A stretch of DNA of 64,000 nucleotides from Verrucomicrobiota bacterium. Lineage in GTDB: Bacteria > Verrucomicrobiota > Verrucomicrobiia > Verrucomicrobiales > Akkermansiaceae. The position numbers were made by a program, and so were the translations under genes. This document shows, piece by piece, positions 10,182-19,121 of the stretch. Numbering within the stretch: the stretch's first letter is position 1; each line of letters opens with the position of its first letter. Location: assembly GCA_030835305.1 (NCBI GenBank), contig JAURPJ010000130.1, forward strand, positions 1 to 64,000. Direction: 5' to 3'. Below the pieces are notes generated by a model. The model saw only the letters and a program-made list of their open reading frames with translations. It searched no databases and had not been told where the DNA came from.

Positions 10182-10589
10182 ATGAATAAACCGATCATTG
10201 GAAGGCGTGAGTGGTTCAGTATTCCCGAGCATGGGGTTGATTGGGTTCGTGGGAAAGTTGATACCGGGGCCCGGAGTTCATCGCTTCATGCCACTGACAT
10301 CGAGCCCTTCGAAAGAAACGGAGCCGACTGGGTGCGTTTCAATACGATCGACGAGTTGGAATGCGAGGCCCCGGTGGTTTTTGTGAAACGGGTAAAGAGC
10401 TCGAACGGTATTTTGTCCAAGCGCTACTTCATCGAAATTACGGCACAGACGCTGGACGACGAGGAGCACGAGCTTCTCGTGAGTCTGGCTTCACGTGCTT
10501 CGATGAAATGCCCGTTGCTCCTTGGTCGGCGGGCGTTGACACGGTTTTTGGTCGATTGCAGCCGGAGCCACCTGTTGGGCAAGTTTTAA
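10182..10589 (+). CDS. Putative retropepsin-like zinc/aspartic protease (RimK-associated type)
   Basis: A 135-residue protein of the family annotated as ATP-dependent zinc protease (PF05618), similar to the protein often found beside RimK ligases. The motif VDTGARSSSLHA near residue 25 is the retropepsin-type active-site Asp-Thr-Gly loop, and LLGRRALTRFLVDCSRSHLLG near the C-terminus is conserved in the family. The ATG at 10182 follows an AGGA at 10170; a GTG directly before it is possible. No rimK is visible in the window. Function is inferred from family resemblance only. Confidence 0.8.
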   Translation: MNKPIIGRREWFSIPEHGVDWVRGKVDTGARSSSLHATDIEPFERNGADWVRFNTIDELECEAPVVFVKRVKSSNGILSKRYFIEITAQTLDDEEHELLVSLASRASMKCPLLLGRRALTRFLVDCSRSHLLGKF

Positions 10590-10816
10590 ACCAATGGACT
10601 GAGGTGGAAGCGTGGAGCCACGAAAAAGCCCTGCAACAGCACTTTCGAAACCCCAGGAGACTGATAACTGTTTTCGAATAAGGAGACGAAGACGTATGGG
10701 TTGAAGATCGCGCACACCTCTAAACTTGATGAAAGCTACCGCGCTCTAAAACGGGTTAGGCCAGGTGAAGTGTCTTTGTGCTGGAGTTGAGAAGGGCTTT
10801 TGCTCATTTGTGGGCC
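10590..10816. other. Intergenic region upstream of pepA
   Basis: About 227 bp with no convincing gene. It contains the probable promoter of pepA. An in-frame GTG at 10778 could extend PepA by 13 residues. I could not pick out a clear -35/-10 pair or riboswitch-like fold. Confidence 0.4.
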
Positions 10817-12274
10817 ATGAAAGTTTCATATAAGACGGTCTCCGCGAAGGTGACCAAGACGGATCTATTGGTGGTTCTTTTGCCAGAAGGCAGGAAGCCA
10901 AAGCTTCCGGGAGGGGTGTCGATTCCCAAGAGTGTCGCCGCTTCGTTTTCGGGGAAGAGCCGGGAGACCCGCTTTACGGATGCGATCGACGGTCCGGCGG
11001 AGCGAGTGCTGTTGATTGGGCTGGGAGAGGGGACGTCGTTTGATCTGGAGACAGTGAGACGGGCGGCGGCGATTGCGGCGCAGAAAGCGGAGAAGACCGA
11101 TGCGGCTTCGGTGACTTTTTGGGTCGATCTCAAGCTTGGGAAATCCGCCCAAGATTTTGGCCAGGCTTTGGGGGAAGGCCTGACGATGGGCGCTTATCAA
11201 TTGGTGGACTTCAAAAGTTCGCCCAAGAAAATGTCATTGAAGAAGGTGGTTATCCAGGCGTCGAAAGAGATTACAAGCGGGGCCAAGATCGGTGAAATTG
11301 TGGGTGGCGGGAACACTCTTGCGCGTCGCTTGCAGGATACCCCGGCGAACAAGATGCGTCCCAAGGATATGGTTGCGGAGGCTCGTAAGATTACGAAAGG
11401 GTCTGCGAGGATTAGCGTGAAGGCTCTGGATGAAAAGGCGATGGAGAAGCTCGGGATGGGTTCTTTGTTGTCGGTTTCGCGCGGTTCTTCCGAGCCGGCA
11501 TATTTGATCCACCTCGTTTACAAGCCCACCAAAAAAGCTAAGCGGAAGATCTGCCTGGTGGGCAAAGGTCTCACTTTTGATTCGGGCGGTATCAGCATCA
11601 AGCCATCGGCCCGGATGGACGAGATGAAATATGATATGTCGGGTGGAGCAGCAGTCCTGGGGACTTTTCATGCTCTTGCCGGATTGAATCCCGAGGTGGA
11701 AGTTCACGGGCTTGTTCCGACCTCGGAAAACATGCCTGATGCCATGTCCGTGAAACCGGGCGATGTGGTCACGGCAAGCAATGGCCTCACGATTGAAGTT
11801 CTCAATACCGATGCCGAGGGGCGTTTAATTCTGGCGGATGCGCTGGCCTATGCCGGGAAGACAATTAAGCCGGATGCCATGATTGATTTGGCCACTTTGA
11901 CCGGTGCGGTCGTGGTGGCTCTCGGTCACGAATTGACCGGAGTGATGGGGAATGATGAAGCACTGTCAGATGCCCTCGTGGCTTCCGGTAAGACGACCGG
12001 TGAGCTAGTTTGGCCGCTTCCCATTATTGATTTTCACAAGGAGGATATGAAGGGGGCGGTGGGCGACCTGAAAAATATCGGCAGTCCTTCCACGGGAGCC
12101 GGATCGTGTACTGCGGGTGCTTTTCTCTCGAACTTTGTTGGCGAAATTCCCTGGGCCCACCTCGATATTGCCGGGACGGCCTGGGGGGCAACGAATCGGG
12201 ATTACCAGGGTGGGTCGGCGGGAACCGGAGTCGGAGTACGGCTTTTGCTGGATTACCTGATGAAGCAGGCGTAG
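10817..12274 (+). CDS. pepA: Leucyl aminopeptidase (M17)
   Basis: A 485-residue M17 peptidase that releases N-terminal residues from peptides in the cytoplasm. The C-terminal catalytic domain shows the metal ligands and catalytic residues in order: Lys250 and Asp255 in VGKGLTFDSGG, Asp273 in YDMSGGAA, and the family signature NTDAEGRL at 330-337. The N-terminal domain (about 1-160) is the variable macro-like domain. ATG 10817 was chosen; a GTG at 10778 is possible. The gene converges with the EF-hand gene, whose terminator lies in the shared spacer. Confidence 0.94.
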   Translation: MKVSYKTVSAKVTKTDLLVVLLPEGRKPKLPGGVSIPKSVAASFSGKSRETRFTDAIDGPAERVLLIGLGEGTSFDLETVRRAAAIAAQKAEKTDAASVTFWVDLKLGKSAQDFGQALGEGLTMGAYQLVDFKSSPKKMSLKKVVIQASKEITSGAKIGEIVGGGNTLARRLQDTPANKMRPKDMVAEARKITKGSARISVKALDEKAMEKLGMGSLLSVSRGSSEPAYLIHLVYKPTKKAKRKICLVGKGLTFDSGGISIKPSARMDEMKYDMSGGAAVLGTFHALAGLNPEVEVHGLVPTSENMPDAMSVKPGDVVTASNGLTIEVLNTDAEGRLILADALAYAGKTIKPDAMIDLATLTGAVVVALGHELTGVMGNDEALSDALVASGKTTGELVWPLPIIDFHKEDMKGAVGDLKNIGSPSTGAGSCTAGAFLSNFVGEIPWAHLDIAGTAWGATNRDYQGGSAGTGVGVRLLLDYLMKQA

Positions 12275-12290
12275 TTTGTTGGCTTTGGCT

Positions 12291-12334
12291 AAAAAAAGAA
12301 ACCCGCCGGATCGCTTGAAAGCGATCGAGCGGGT
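12291..12334 (-). terminator. Rho-independent terminator of the minus-strand EF-hand / crt unit
   Basis: On the minus strand the stop of the EF-hand gene (12355) is followed by a hairpin with arms ACCCGC and GATCGCTT pairing to AAGCGATC and GCGGGT, interrupted by one 2-nt mismatch, with a 2-nt loop. The hairpin is followed by TTCTTTTTTT. It is strong and correctly oriented to end minus-strand transcription; on the plus strand no T-run follows. Confidence 0.85.
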
Positions 12335-12354
12335 GGTTCATCTAAAGTCGATCT

Positions 12355-12921
12355 TTACCGGCGGGGTGGTCGTGGGCCACCACCTTGCGGAGGTCCCCCC
12401 TGTCCGCCCTGGGGAGGGCCGCCTCGTCCGCCTCCCGGAGGGCCTTTGCGTTGTCGGTCCTCCTTGGACTCGAGGCCGGATTCTTCCTGAGAGAGTTTTC
12501 CGTCACCATCTTTGTCGAGAGCGGTCAGCGACTTAACGGCGTTTGCGATCTCTTCTTTCGAAAGCTCTCCGTCTTTGTTGGTGTCAAGAGCCTCGAGGAG
12601 TGGCGATTTTGGTGGTTTCGGGGGAGCTGGTTGCTGGCCTTCTCCGTCCTTTTCCTTGCGGCGCTGGCGGCGGCTCTTTTTAGGTTCCTCCGGTTTTAGT
12701 TCATCGGCACTGATCGTGTCGTCATCGTTCTTGTCAAGTTTGAGCAGGGCTTTGGTAGCGCGTTTGATTTCACCGGCCGAGAGTTTGCCATCTTCATTTC
12801 TGTCGAGAAGTGCGGTGAGGGGATCGACCGGTGGAGGTCCGCCGGGACCACCCGGGCCTTGGGCTGAAAGTGCGAACGGGAAGGCGAAGAGTGCCGCAAC
12901 AAGGAGTTTGATAATCGTCAT
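12355..12921 (-). CDS. Secreted EF-hand protein with Gly/Pro/Arg-rich tail
   Basis: A 188-residue exported protein. Residues 1-20 form a signal peptide ending in ALSA. Four canonical EF-hand calcium loops occur in two pairs: D40-E51, D63-E74, D113-E124 and D136-E147, each with Asp at position 1 and Glu at position 12. The pairs are separated by a basic and Pro-rich linker (residues 76-106). The last 30 residues are almost only Gly, Pro, Arg and Gln. Calcium binding is a strong inference; the function is not known. The ATG at 12921 is chosen because it gives the signal peptide. It lies 49 bp downstream of crtO on the same strand. Confidence 0.85.
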   Translation of the reverse strand: MTIIKLLVAALFAFPFALSAQGPGGPGGPPPVDPLTALLDRNEDGKLSAGEIKRATKALLKLDKNDDDTISADELKPEEPKKSRRQRRKEKDGEGQQPAPPKPPKSPLLEALDTNKDGELSKEEIANAVKSLTALDKDGDGKLSQEESGLESKEDRQRKGPPGGGRGGPPQGGQGGPPQGGGPRPPRR

Positions 12922-12970
12922 AATATTGCGATCGTATCTGCATGGAAATGAACCTAAGATGAACTGTTGC

Positions 12971-13435
12971 TTATAATTGTTTGATAAGGACCGGAATGAG
13001 GCGCTGGCGGGTGTGCCGCAAATTGACGAGGCAGGGGACGTTTGAGGCGAAAGCGTAGGCCAAAATGACAAGATTGGCCGGGAACGGGTTCCAGGCAATG
13101 AAGGCGGTGATCAGGAGCCACTGGACCCAGTGGGAGAATTCGCCACGCCGGGTTTCGAGGATGAACTTGCGGAGGTAGTCGGGTTCGGTGGATTGGAGCT
13201 TCTTTTTTGGGAAGCCGTTAAACCAAGGTGCGCCATCGGGAAGAAGATGTTTCCAGCGTCGGATGAAAAAGTATTTTTCGTAGAAGTCGTTCGGCTTTGG
13301 GGCGACGGCAGGGAACGGGCGGATGAAATGGCGGTCGGTGAATTGCTCAAACAACCAGGCAATCGCCAGATGAACAGCGGGGATGCCAAGGCAATTGAGC
13401 AGCGTGATGGTCAGGTTGGAGAATTCGAGCCACAT
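12971..13435 (-). CDS. crtO: CrtO-like glycosyl-carotenoate acyltransferase
   Basis: A 154-residue membrane protein resembling staphylococcal CrtO (glycosyl-4,4'-diaponeurosporenoate acyltransferase). Shared features are the segment RRWKHLLPDGAPWF, followed by FPKKKL, then FILETRRGEFSHW and a C-terminal hydrophobic region with AWNPFPANL and NVPCLVNLRHTRQR. Three hydrophobic segments are predicted. In staphyloxanthin synthesis CrtO adds a fatty acyl group to the sugar of the glycosylated carotenoid acid at the membrane. It lies 9 bp after crtQ and in the same reading frame as crtQ, separated by one TGA and three codons. Confidence 0.85.
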   Translation of the reverse strand: MWLEFSNLTITLLNCLGIPAVHLAIAWLFEQFTDRHFIRPFPAVAPKPNDFYEKYFFIRRWKHLLPDGAPWFNGFPKKKLQSTEPDYLRKFILETRRGEFSHWVQWLLITAFIAWNPFPANLVILAYAFASNVPCLVNLRHTRQRLIPVLIKQL

Positions 13436-13444
13436 CGTGATCGG

Positions 13445-14524
13445 TCAGTCGATGGTGCGACCTTTCCAGGTGGTTTTCACGCCTTTCTTTTGATCGAGGA
13501 GCGCCTTGAAAAAGAGAGATTGATAGAACAAGAGAGGAATCGGGAAGAAGAGAGCGGTGAGGATCGAAAAATTTCCGGCCATGCGGAAGCAGAAGTATGA
13601 CAGCAATCCGTAGCCGAGGGAGCAAAGGAGGGTGACCTTGAGAAACGCTTCGTCTGCAACGGGCATGAGGTTGAAGGAAACGAGGAGCATCATTCCGCCA
13701 CTGAGCCAGAGCGAGGTCGTTAACAGGGCGCGTTTGGGGGATTGGGCGGCTCCTGCGAGAAAGCCTTTCTTCCAGCTGCTGATGAGTTGGCCGGGGCCGT
13801 GGGGGAACATGCGCATCTCGATCGCTCCTTTTCCGAGATAGAGATGCACGTCGATTTCTTTCGATTTGAGTCGCTTGGCGAACTGGAAGTTTTCGAGGAT
13901 CTCATCTTTGACCGCTTCATGGCCTCCCGCTTTCCGGTAGTGGTCGCGGTGGATGAGCAGGACCTGTCCAAAGAGGGTGCATTGAGGCGACGGGGTGGCG
14001 GCGAAGGCGTCGACTCCTGAAAGTGTGATGGTATTGAAGAAGGCGGAGAGTTGCTCGTAGGAGCGTCGTACTCTGTGGTAGGGGCAGATAGAATGAGTGG
14101 CTTTTTGGGACGTTAGGCCGGCGATTCTGGCAAGGCTGTTCTCGAGAAGGACGGTGTCTGCATCGAGGTAGAGGAACCACTCGCCGGCGGCGGCTTCGGC
14201 CCCTTGTTGACAGGCCCAGGTTTTCCCTTTCCAGCCCTTGGGCATTTCTTGTCCTGCAATGACAGTGGCGCCTGAGTCCCGGGCGACCTTTGCGGTGCGG
14301 TCGGTTGATTGGTCGTCAATGACGAGGATTTCCAGCGGTTGGGTGCTTTGAGATCGAAGAGAGGCGAGGAGGGCTGCGATGTTTTCTTCTTCGTCGCGGG
14401 CGGGAATGATGATGGAGATTTTTCCAGCGTCGGCTGTTGCTGATGGCAGGTAGCGGGGGCGTGCGAGAGAGAAGAGAATCGCGAGCGAGATCAGGAGAGC
14501 GATGACAGGGAGGGCGACGAGCAT
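13445..14524 (-). CDS. crtQ: CrtQ-like glycosyltransferase family 2
   Basis: A 359-residue membrane-associated GT2 enzyme. After an N-terminal membrane segment it shows ISIIIPARDEEENI, VIDDQSTDRT, PKGWKGKTWACQQGA and the DXD motif LDADT, then KGAIEMRMFPHGPGQLISSWKKG and two to three C-terminal hydrophobic helices, ending TTWKGR. This order matches staphylococcal CrtQ, which esterifies the carotenoid carboxyl group with a sugar. The sugar used here cannot be read from the sequence. It sits 36 bp downstream of crtP. Confidence 0.88.
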   Translation of the reverse strand: MLVALPVIALLISLAILFSLARPRYLPSATADAGKISIIIPARDEEENIAALLASLRSQSTQPLEILVIDDQSTDRTAKVARDSGATVIAGQEMPKGWKGKTWACQQGAEAAAGEWFLYLDADTVLLENSLARIAGLTSQKATHSICPYHRVRRSYEQLSAFFNTITLSGVDAFAATPSPQCTLFGQVLLIHRDHYRKAGGHEAVKDEILENFQFAKRLKSKEIDVHLYLGKGAIEMRMFPHGPGQLISSWKKGFLAGAAQSPKRALLTTSLWLSGGMMLLVSFNLMPVADEAFLKVTLLCSLGYGLLSYFCFRMAGNFSILTALFFPIPLLFYQSLFFKALLDQKKGVKTTWKGRTID

Positions 14525-14560
14525 CTCTTTTGGTGGGTGTTCACAAACGGCACGCTCGTG

Positions 14561-16063
14561 CTACGAAATGGGGTGCCGGGCGATGATTCGATCGGCGCAG
14601 TTTTGCCCTGAAAGAATGACCATTGGCATGCCTCCGCCCGGATTGGTGCTGCCTCCGGTGAAGTAAAGGTTGTTGTATTTGGTTGAAGTTTTGGGGGCCT
14701 TGAACCCGTAGTTTCGCTTCCAGTCCGTTACGACGCCGTAAATCGAACCTCGGTTGGAGCGATACATCTTTTCGATATCGACGGGGGTGAGGAGGTCTTC
14801 GACGACGATGCTTTCGCGGAGTCCTTTGATGCCGCATCGCTCCATCTTGTCGAGGCAGCGTTCCTTCAGGGCGACGTAGTCCTCGTGAGAGATGCCCGAG
14901 CCTTTGCGGAGGGGAGGAATGTGGGGAAGGATCTTAATGTTATCGCCCCCTTCGGGAGCTTTGGAGGGGTCGGTCCGGGTTGGGGCGACGACGTAGAGAG
15001 TCGGATCCTCGGGGAGTTCCTGTTTTTCGAAAACCGTTTTGAAGTGCTTGTGCTGGTTCTCCGAAAAGAAAAAGTTGTGGTGGGCAAGCTGGGGAAATGG
15101 TTTGTCGGTCCCGAGGTGAAGGACGATTCCGGAGCAGGCCGGGGCAAATTTTTTATCGAGCTTTTCGGTGAAGGCTTGCGGTTCGTTCAGGAGTTTTTGA
15201 TAGGCCGGAATGACCTCCATGTTGCTCACGATGATGTCGGCCTGATGCGAGGTGCCATCGGCGAGATTGACCGAGGTCACTTTCTTGCCTTCCTTTCCGA
15301 TGTTTTGAACGTTGGCATTGAGGTGAACGGGGATGTCCATTTCCTCCATCAGTTTTCCGAGACCAGTGGCCAGTTGATACATGCCGCCCCGGACATACCA
15401 GAGACCGTAGTCAAACTGGATGATGGGCATGAGGTTCATGTAGCCGGGTGCCTGAAGAGCCGATGATCCGACATACTTAATGAAGTATTCAAAAATCATG
15501 CAGAGTTTGGGGTCGGTCAGACGTTCTGCGATCGACTCTGCCATGGTCGAGCTGTAGTCGATCTTCCCACCCATCAAGCTGAATTTGTAGTGCTTGATAA
15601 ACTCCCAGAGGTTATCGAGACCTTTTTCAAAGTAGCCTTCGTTGACGACGTTGTATTGTTTACGTCCATAGTCGAGGAAGCTCTGAAATTCCGTCCAGTG
15701 TTTTTCGAGGTCTCCGGGGAGCTTGCCAAGCTCGGCCTTCATGAGTTCGTCTTCCTGATAGAGGTCGATGGTCGGTCCGTCTTCGAAGAAGTTGCGCCAG
15801 TGGGGTGTGACGGCGTCGAGTTGGACGTAGTCGTCCATGTTTTTTCCGGCGCGTTCGAAAAGGTCGCGGAAGAACTGAGGGAGGGTGAAAATGGAAGGGC
15901 CAAGGTCGAAAGTGTAGCCGTCCTTTTCGAGGAGGTTGAGTTTTCCGCCAATCTGTTCGTTCTTTTCAAAGACCTCGACCTGGTAGCCGGCGGCACGAAG
16001 AGAGATGGCGGCGGAGAGACCACCGAGGCCGGCTCCGATTATTGCAACCTTTGAACTTTTCAC
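14561..16063 (-). CDS. crtP: CrtP-like 4,4'-diaponeurosporene/diapolycopene oxygenase
   Basis: A 500-residue FAD enzyme of the phytoene desaturase family. The dinucleotide-binding motif is GAGLGG at residues 10-15, followed by GGKLNLLEKDGYTFDLGPS. Diagnostic similarity to staphylococcal CrtP, rather than CrtN, comes from FIKYVGSSALQAPGYM, SNMEVIPAYQKL, LAHHNFFFSEN, YRSNRGSIYGVVTDWKRN and the C-terminal FTGGSTNPGGGMPMV. CrtP oxidises the terminal methyl of C30 carotenoids to an aldehyde. It is the first gene of a crtP-crtQ-crtO unit and diverges from aldH across 66 bp. Substrate specificity (one or both ends) is not decidable here. Confidence 0.88.
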   Translation of the reverse strand: MKSSKVAIIGAGLGGLSAAISLRAAGYQVEVFEKNEQIGGKLNLLEKDGYTFDLGPSIFTLPQFFRDLFERAGKNMDDYVQLDAVTPHWRNFFEDGPTIDLYQEDELMKAELGKLPGDLEKHWTEFQSFLDYGRKQYNVVNEGYFEKGLDNLWEFIKHYKFSLMGGKIDYSSTMAESIAERLTDPKLCMIFEYFIKYVGSSALQAPGYMNLMPIIQFDYGLWYVRGGMYQLATGLGKLMEEMDIPVHLNANVQNIGKEGKKVTSVNLADGTSHQADIIVSNMEVIPAYQKLLNEPQAFTEKLDKKFAPACSGIVLHLGTDKPFPQLAHHNFFFSENQHKHFKTVFEKQELPEDPTLYVVAPTRTDPSKAPEGGDNIKILPHIPPLRKGSGISHEDYVALKERCLDKMERCGIKGLRESIVVEDLLTPVDIEKMYRSNRGSIYGVVTDWKRNYGFKAPKTSTKYNNLYFTGGSTNPGGGMPMVILSGQNCADRIIARHPIS

Positions 16064-16129
16064 TTGGGCTCATTTTCGTTGGGACTCTTCTCTTGTCAAC
16101 ACGGTCAACCATTTTAGTTTGAAGGCGGG

Positions 16130-17485
16130 ATGATGGAAGATGCGAAGATTTTAGTCAGGGATTCAAGGGAGATCTTCGCCTCTGGTTTGACTCCGAGTTT
16201 GGAGCAACGGCAGTTGGTGCTGAAAAAGCTCGAGTCGGTCCTGATTGCGAAGCAGGAGGAGATCCTTGCTGCGCTGGCAACCGATCTTGGAAAACCGGGG
16301 ATGGAGGCGTACTTGAGCGAGTATTATTTCCTGCTTCAGGAATTACGTTTGGTGCGGAGGAAAATGAAGAGTTGGCTGAAGAAGAAGCGGGTGGGGTCGC
16401 CATTTTACTTTCAGCCGTGCCGAAGTTGGATCGAGAGGAAGCCGTTTGGAGTGGTATTGGTGATGGCGCCGTGGAATTACCCTTTCCAACTTTCTCTGAG
16501 CCCCGTGATCGCCGCGGTCGCGGCAGGAAACCTGGTGGTTCTCAAGCCATCCGAAATGGCGAAGGAAAGCGAGCGGGTCATCGGTGAGATCATTGAAGAG
16601 GCCTTCGACGGATTGGTTCGGGTGGTGACAGGCGGGCCCGAGGTGGCGCAGAGCCTTTTGGAGGAAGACTTTGATTTCATCTTTTTTACCGGGAGCACGC
16701 GGGTGGGACGTGAAGTGGCAGTGAAAGCGGCGGAGACTTTGACGCCTGCCTTGATGGAGTTGGGTGGGAAGTGTCCCTGTGTGGTGGATGAAGGAGTAGA
16801 CTTAAAGGTAGCAGCGCGCCGAATTCTAGCGGGGAAATTTTTCAATGCGGGGCAGACCTGTTTTGCTCCGGATTTTGTGGTGGTTGCGGAGTCGATGAGG
16901 GGTGCCTTCGTGAAAGCCTGTGAGGAGGTGATGGCTGAAGTTCCATGGGCTGATGAAATGGCGAGGATTATTTCGAGGAAACACTTCGAGCGGATTCGGG
17001 GGGCGCTTGATGGCACTGAGCTGATCTTCGGAGAAGACGATGGCGACACTTGTTTTTTTGCGCCCAGGGTGATCCCGAATGCCAAGTGGGATCATCCGGC
17101 GATGAAGGAGGAGATCTTTGGGCCGGTATTGCCGGTGTTGGGTTATTCCGACGAGCCGGGATTGATGGCTCGGCTCGCGGAGATGGAGAATCCCCTGGCG
17201 GTTTATTGTTTCTCAAAGCGCAACGATTTCGTGGACAAGGTGGCGACCGCGCTGCCTTCGGGGTCGCTCTGTGTGAATGATACGATGAAGCAATTCTCGC
17301 AGCTCAAGTTGCCGCTGGGTGGGGTGGGGCAGAGTGGTTACGGGAGATATCGGGGGCGCCATGGGGTGGAGGCATTCAGTTATGAAAAATCAGTGGCCAA
17401 ACGCTGCTATTTTGGGCGAGACTTCTTCGAAATGCTTCCCCCATATGAGAAGGCTTTCACCTGGATGCGCAAGTTCCTGAAATAA
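16130..17485 (+). CDS. aldH: Class 3-type aldehyde dehydrogenase, likely carotenoid aldehyde dehydrogenase
   Basis: A 451-residue aldehyde dehydrogenase of the fatty-aldehyde/class 3 type, lacking the longer N-terminus of other ALDHs. Key residues are Asn116 in APWNYP, Glu210 in LMELGGKCP and the nucleophile Cys244 in NAGQTCFAPD. The C-terminus has a hydrophobic, Phe-rich end (FTWMRKFLK). Its position between crtP and crtN suggests oxidation of the carotenoid 4-aldehyde to the carboxylic acid, the role of staphylococcal AldH. A tandem ATG start (16130 and 16133) follows GGCGGG. It converges with crtN with 5 bp between the ends. Confidence 0.85.
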   Translation: MMEDAKILVRDSREIFASGLTPSLEQRQLVLKKLESVLIAKQEEILAALATDLGKPGMEAYLSEYYFLLQELRLVRRKMKSWLKKKRVGSPFYFQPCRSWIERKPFGVVLVMAPWNYPFQLSLSPVIAAVAAGNLVVLKPSEMAKESERVIGEIIEEAFDGLVRVVTGGPEVAQSLLEEDFDFIFFTGSTRVGREVAVKAAETLTPALMELGGKCPCVVDEGVDLKVAARRILAGKFFNAGQTCFAPDFVVVAESMRGAFVKACEEVMAEVPWADEMARIISRKHFERIRGALDGTELIFGEDDGDTCFFAPRVIPNAKWDHPAMKEEIFGPVLPVLGYSDEPGLMARLAEMENPLAVYCFSKRNDFVDKVATALPSGSLCVNDTMKQFSQLKLPLGGVGQSGYGRYRGRHGVEAFSYEKSVAKRCYFGRDFFEMLPPYEKAFTWMRKFLK

Positions 17486-17490
17486 GATTT

Positions 17491-19014
17491 TCAGCTCACG
17501 GTTTTCTCCAGAATTCCGGTGGCAAAGTCGACGCGCCCGCGCTTGGTCCCGTAGTTCTTGTCAATGAGATTGGCGGTGATGCGGGCGCTTTCGTAAATGG
17601 TGGGAAGTCCGCTGCCGGGGTGGGTTCCGCCGCCGACAAGGTAGAGGTTGTCAAAGCCCTTGAGCTTGTTTTGCGGGCGGAAGTGGAGCATCTGGTTCAA
17701 GGTGTGGGCGAGATTGAAGGTGGCCCCGATGAAGATGTTCGCGTCTTCCCAGCTCTTTGGGGTGAGGACCTTTTTTTCGACGATGTGATCGCGGAGGTCC
17801 TTCATGTTGGTCTTCTCGATCATGCGATCGATGATCTGCTCGGCGTAAGCTTCTTTTTCGGCTTCCCAGTCGTGACCGTGGCGGGTGTTGACGGCCGGGA
17901 CGAGGAGGTAGAGTTGGGAGTGTCCGGGAGGAGCGACGGTGGGGTCGGTGATGCTCGAGTTCCGGATGTAGATCGACATGTCCTTCGAAATCGTCCTGCC
18001 CTCGAGGACCTCTTGCAGGTTGCGATGGTAATCGTCCCCGAAGATGATGTGGTGGTGGGGTTGGTCCTCGTAGAGTTTATCGACTCCGAGATAGAGCATG
18101 AAAGTGGAGCAGGAGTATTTTTTCTTGAGGAGTTCTTCGCGGGATTTCTTTTTCTCACCGAAGATCGTGCTGCGCGCGTGGGCGTAGTCGGCGTTGACAA
18201 TGAGTTGGTCGCACGAGAGAACCTGGCCGTTGATGAGCTCCACTTCGGCCGCTGTTTTGCCAACATACTTGATTTCCCTGACCTCGGAATTGAAGCGGAT
18301 TTCGCCGCCCTCCTCTTCCACCACCCGGGCCATGCTTTCAGAGATTTCCGAGAGGCCGCCCTGGGTGTGGTAGATCCCGTGTTCGTATTCGATGTAGGAA
18401 AGAATGCTGAAGAGCCCGGGGCATTTCCAGGGGGACATTCCGAGGTATTTCGCCTGGAAGGTGAAGGCGAGTTTGAGGCGGTCGTCGTTGAAATATCCGC
18501 CCAGCACGTCCATGACCGACCTGGTGGTGGCGACATGGGGGAGGGCTTTGAAAAGAGTCGGGGTGAGGTAGGAGGAGAGATTGTGGTATGACTTTTGGAG
18601 GCACGGAAAGATAGTGCGCAATTTCTTGGCGTGATCTTCCATGAAGCGGTGGAAATTGTCTTCTTCCCCGGGAAAGACCGCGCGGATGTTGGCAGCCATT
18701 TGTTGGCGCTCACAGCTCGTTTCCAGGGAGACGTCACCCCAGGTGAGGCGGGTCATGGGGTCAAGTTTGACGAAATCGAGGTAGTCCTCACTCCTGCGGC
18801 CGACCTCGGCGAATATTTCATCGAGGGTGAATTTCTGGTGAAGGAAGGTGGGGCCGGTGTCGAAGGAATACGGGCCAAGGTCGATGCGGGCATTTCTTCC
18901 ACCGACGCGTTCTTCTTTTTCCAGAATGGTGACCTTGTAACCGCGATGCGCAAGAAGCATAGCTGCGGTGAGTCCGCCGGGTCCTGCTCCGATGATAATG
19001 ATTTCCTTCTTCAA
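17491..19014 (-). CDS. crtN: CrtN-like 4,4'-diapophytoene desaturase
   Basis: A 507-residue FAD-dependent desaturase. From the proposed TTG start the protein begins MKKEIIIIGAGPGGLTAAML, the expected family N-terminus; no ATG exists in this part of the frame, and an upstream TTG at 19077 would add 21 unusual residues. Other motifs are GGRNARI, FDTGPTFLH, FRPQNKLKGFDNLYLVGGGTHPGSGLPTIYESARI. CrtN introduces double bonds into diapophytoene to give yellow/orange C30 polyenes. It is monocistronic, convergent with aldH, and diverges from the next gene. Confidence 0.85.
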   Translation of the reverse strand: MKKEIIIIGAGPGGLTAAMLLAHRGYKVTILEKEERVGGRNARIDLGPYSFDTGPTFLHQKFTLDEIFAEVGRRSEDYLDFVKLDPMTRLTWGDVSLETSCERQQMAANIRAVFPGEEDNFHRFMEDHAKKLRTIFPCLQKSYHNLSSYLTPTLFKALPHVATTRSVMDVLGGYFNDDRLKLAFTFQAKYLGMSPWKCPGLFSILSYIEYEHGIYHTQGGLSEISESMARVVEEEGGEIRFNSEVREIKYVGKTAAEVELINGQVLSCDQLIVNADYAHARSTIFGEKKKSREELLKKKYSCSTFMLYLGVDKLYEDQPHHHIIFGDDYHRNLQEVLEGRTISKDMSIYIRNSSITDPTVAPPGHSQLYLLVPAVNTRHGHDWEAEKEAYAEQIIDRMIEKTNMKDLRDHIVEKKVLTPKSWEDANIFIGATFNLAHTLNQMLHFRPQNKLKGFDNLYLVGGGTHPGSGLPTIYESARITANLIDKNYGTKRGRVDFATGILEKTVS

Positions 19015-19121
19015 AAGCGGATTATTGTTTGTTGCGAAAACTAAGTTCGAAAAGGGGGAGCACAAGCGGGAATTCAAGAGCGATATTAGACAAGGGCAGT
19101 TGCTGGCTTCGTTCCTCCGTT

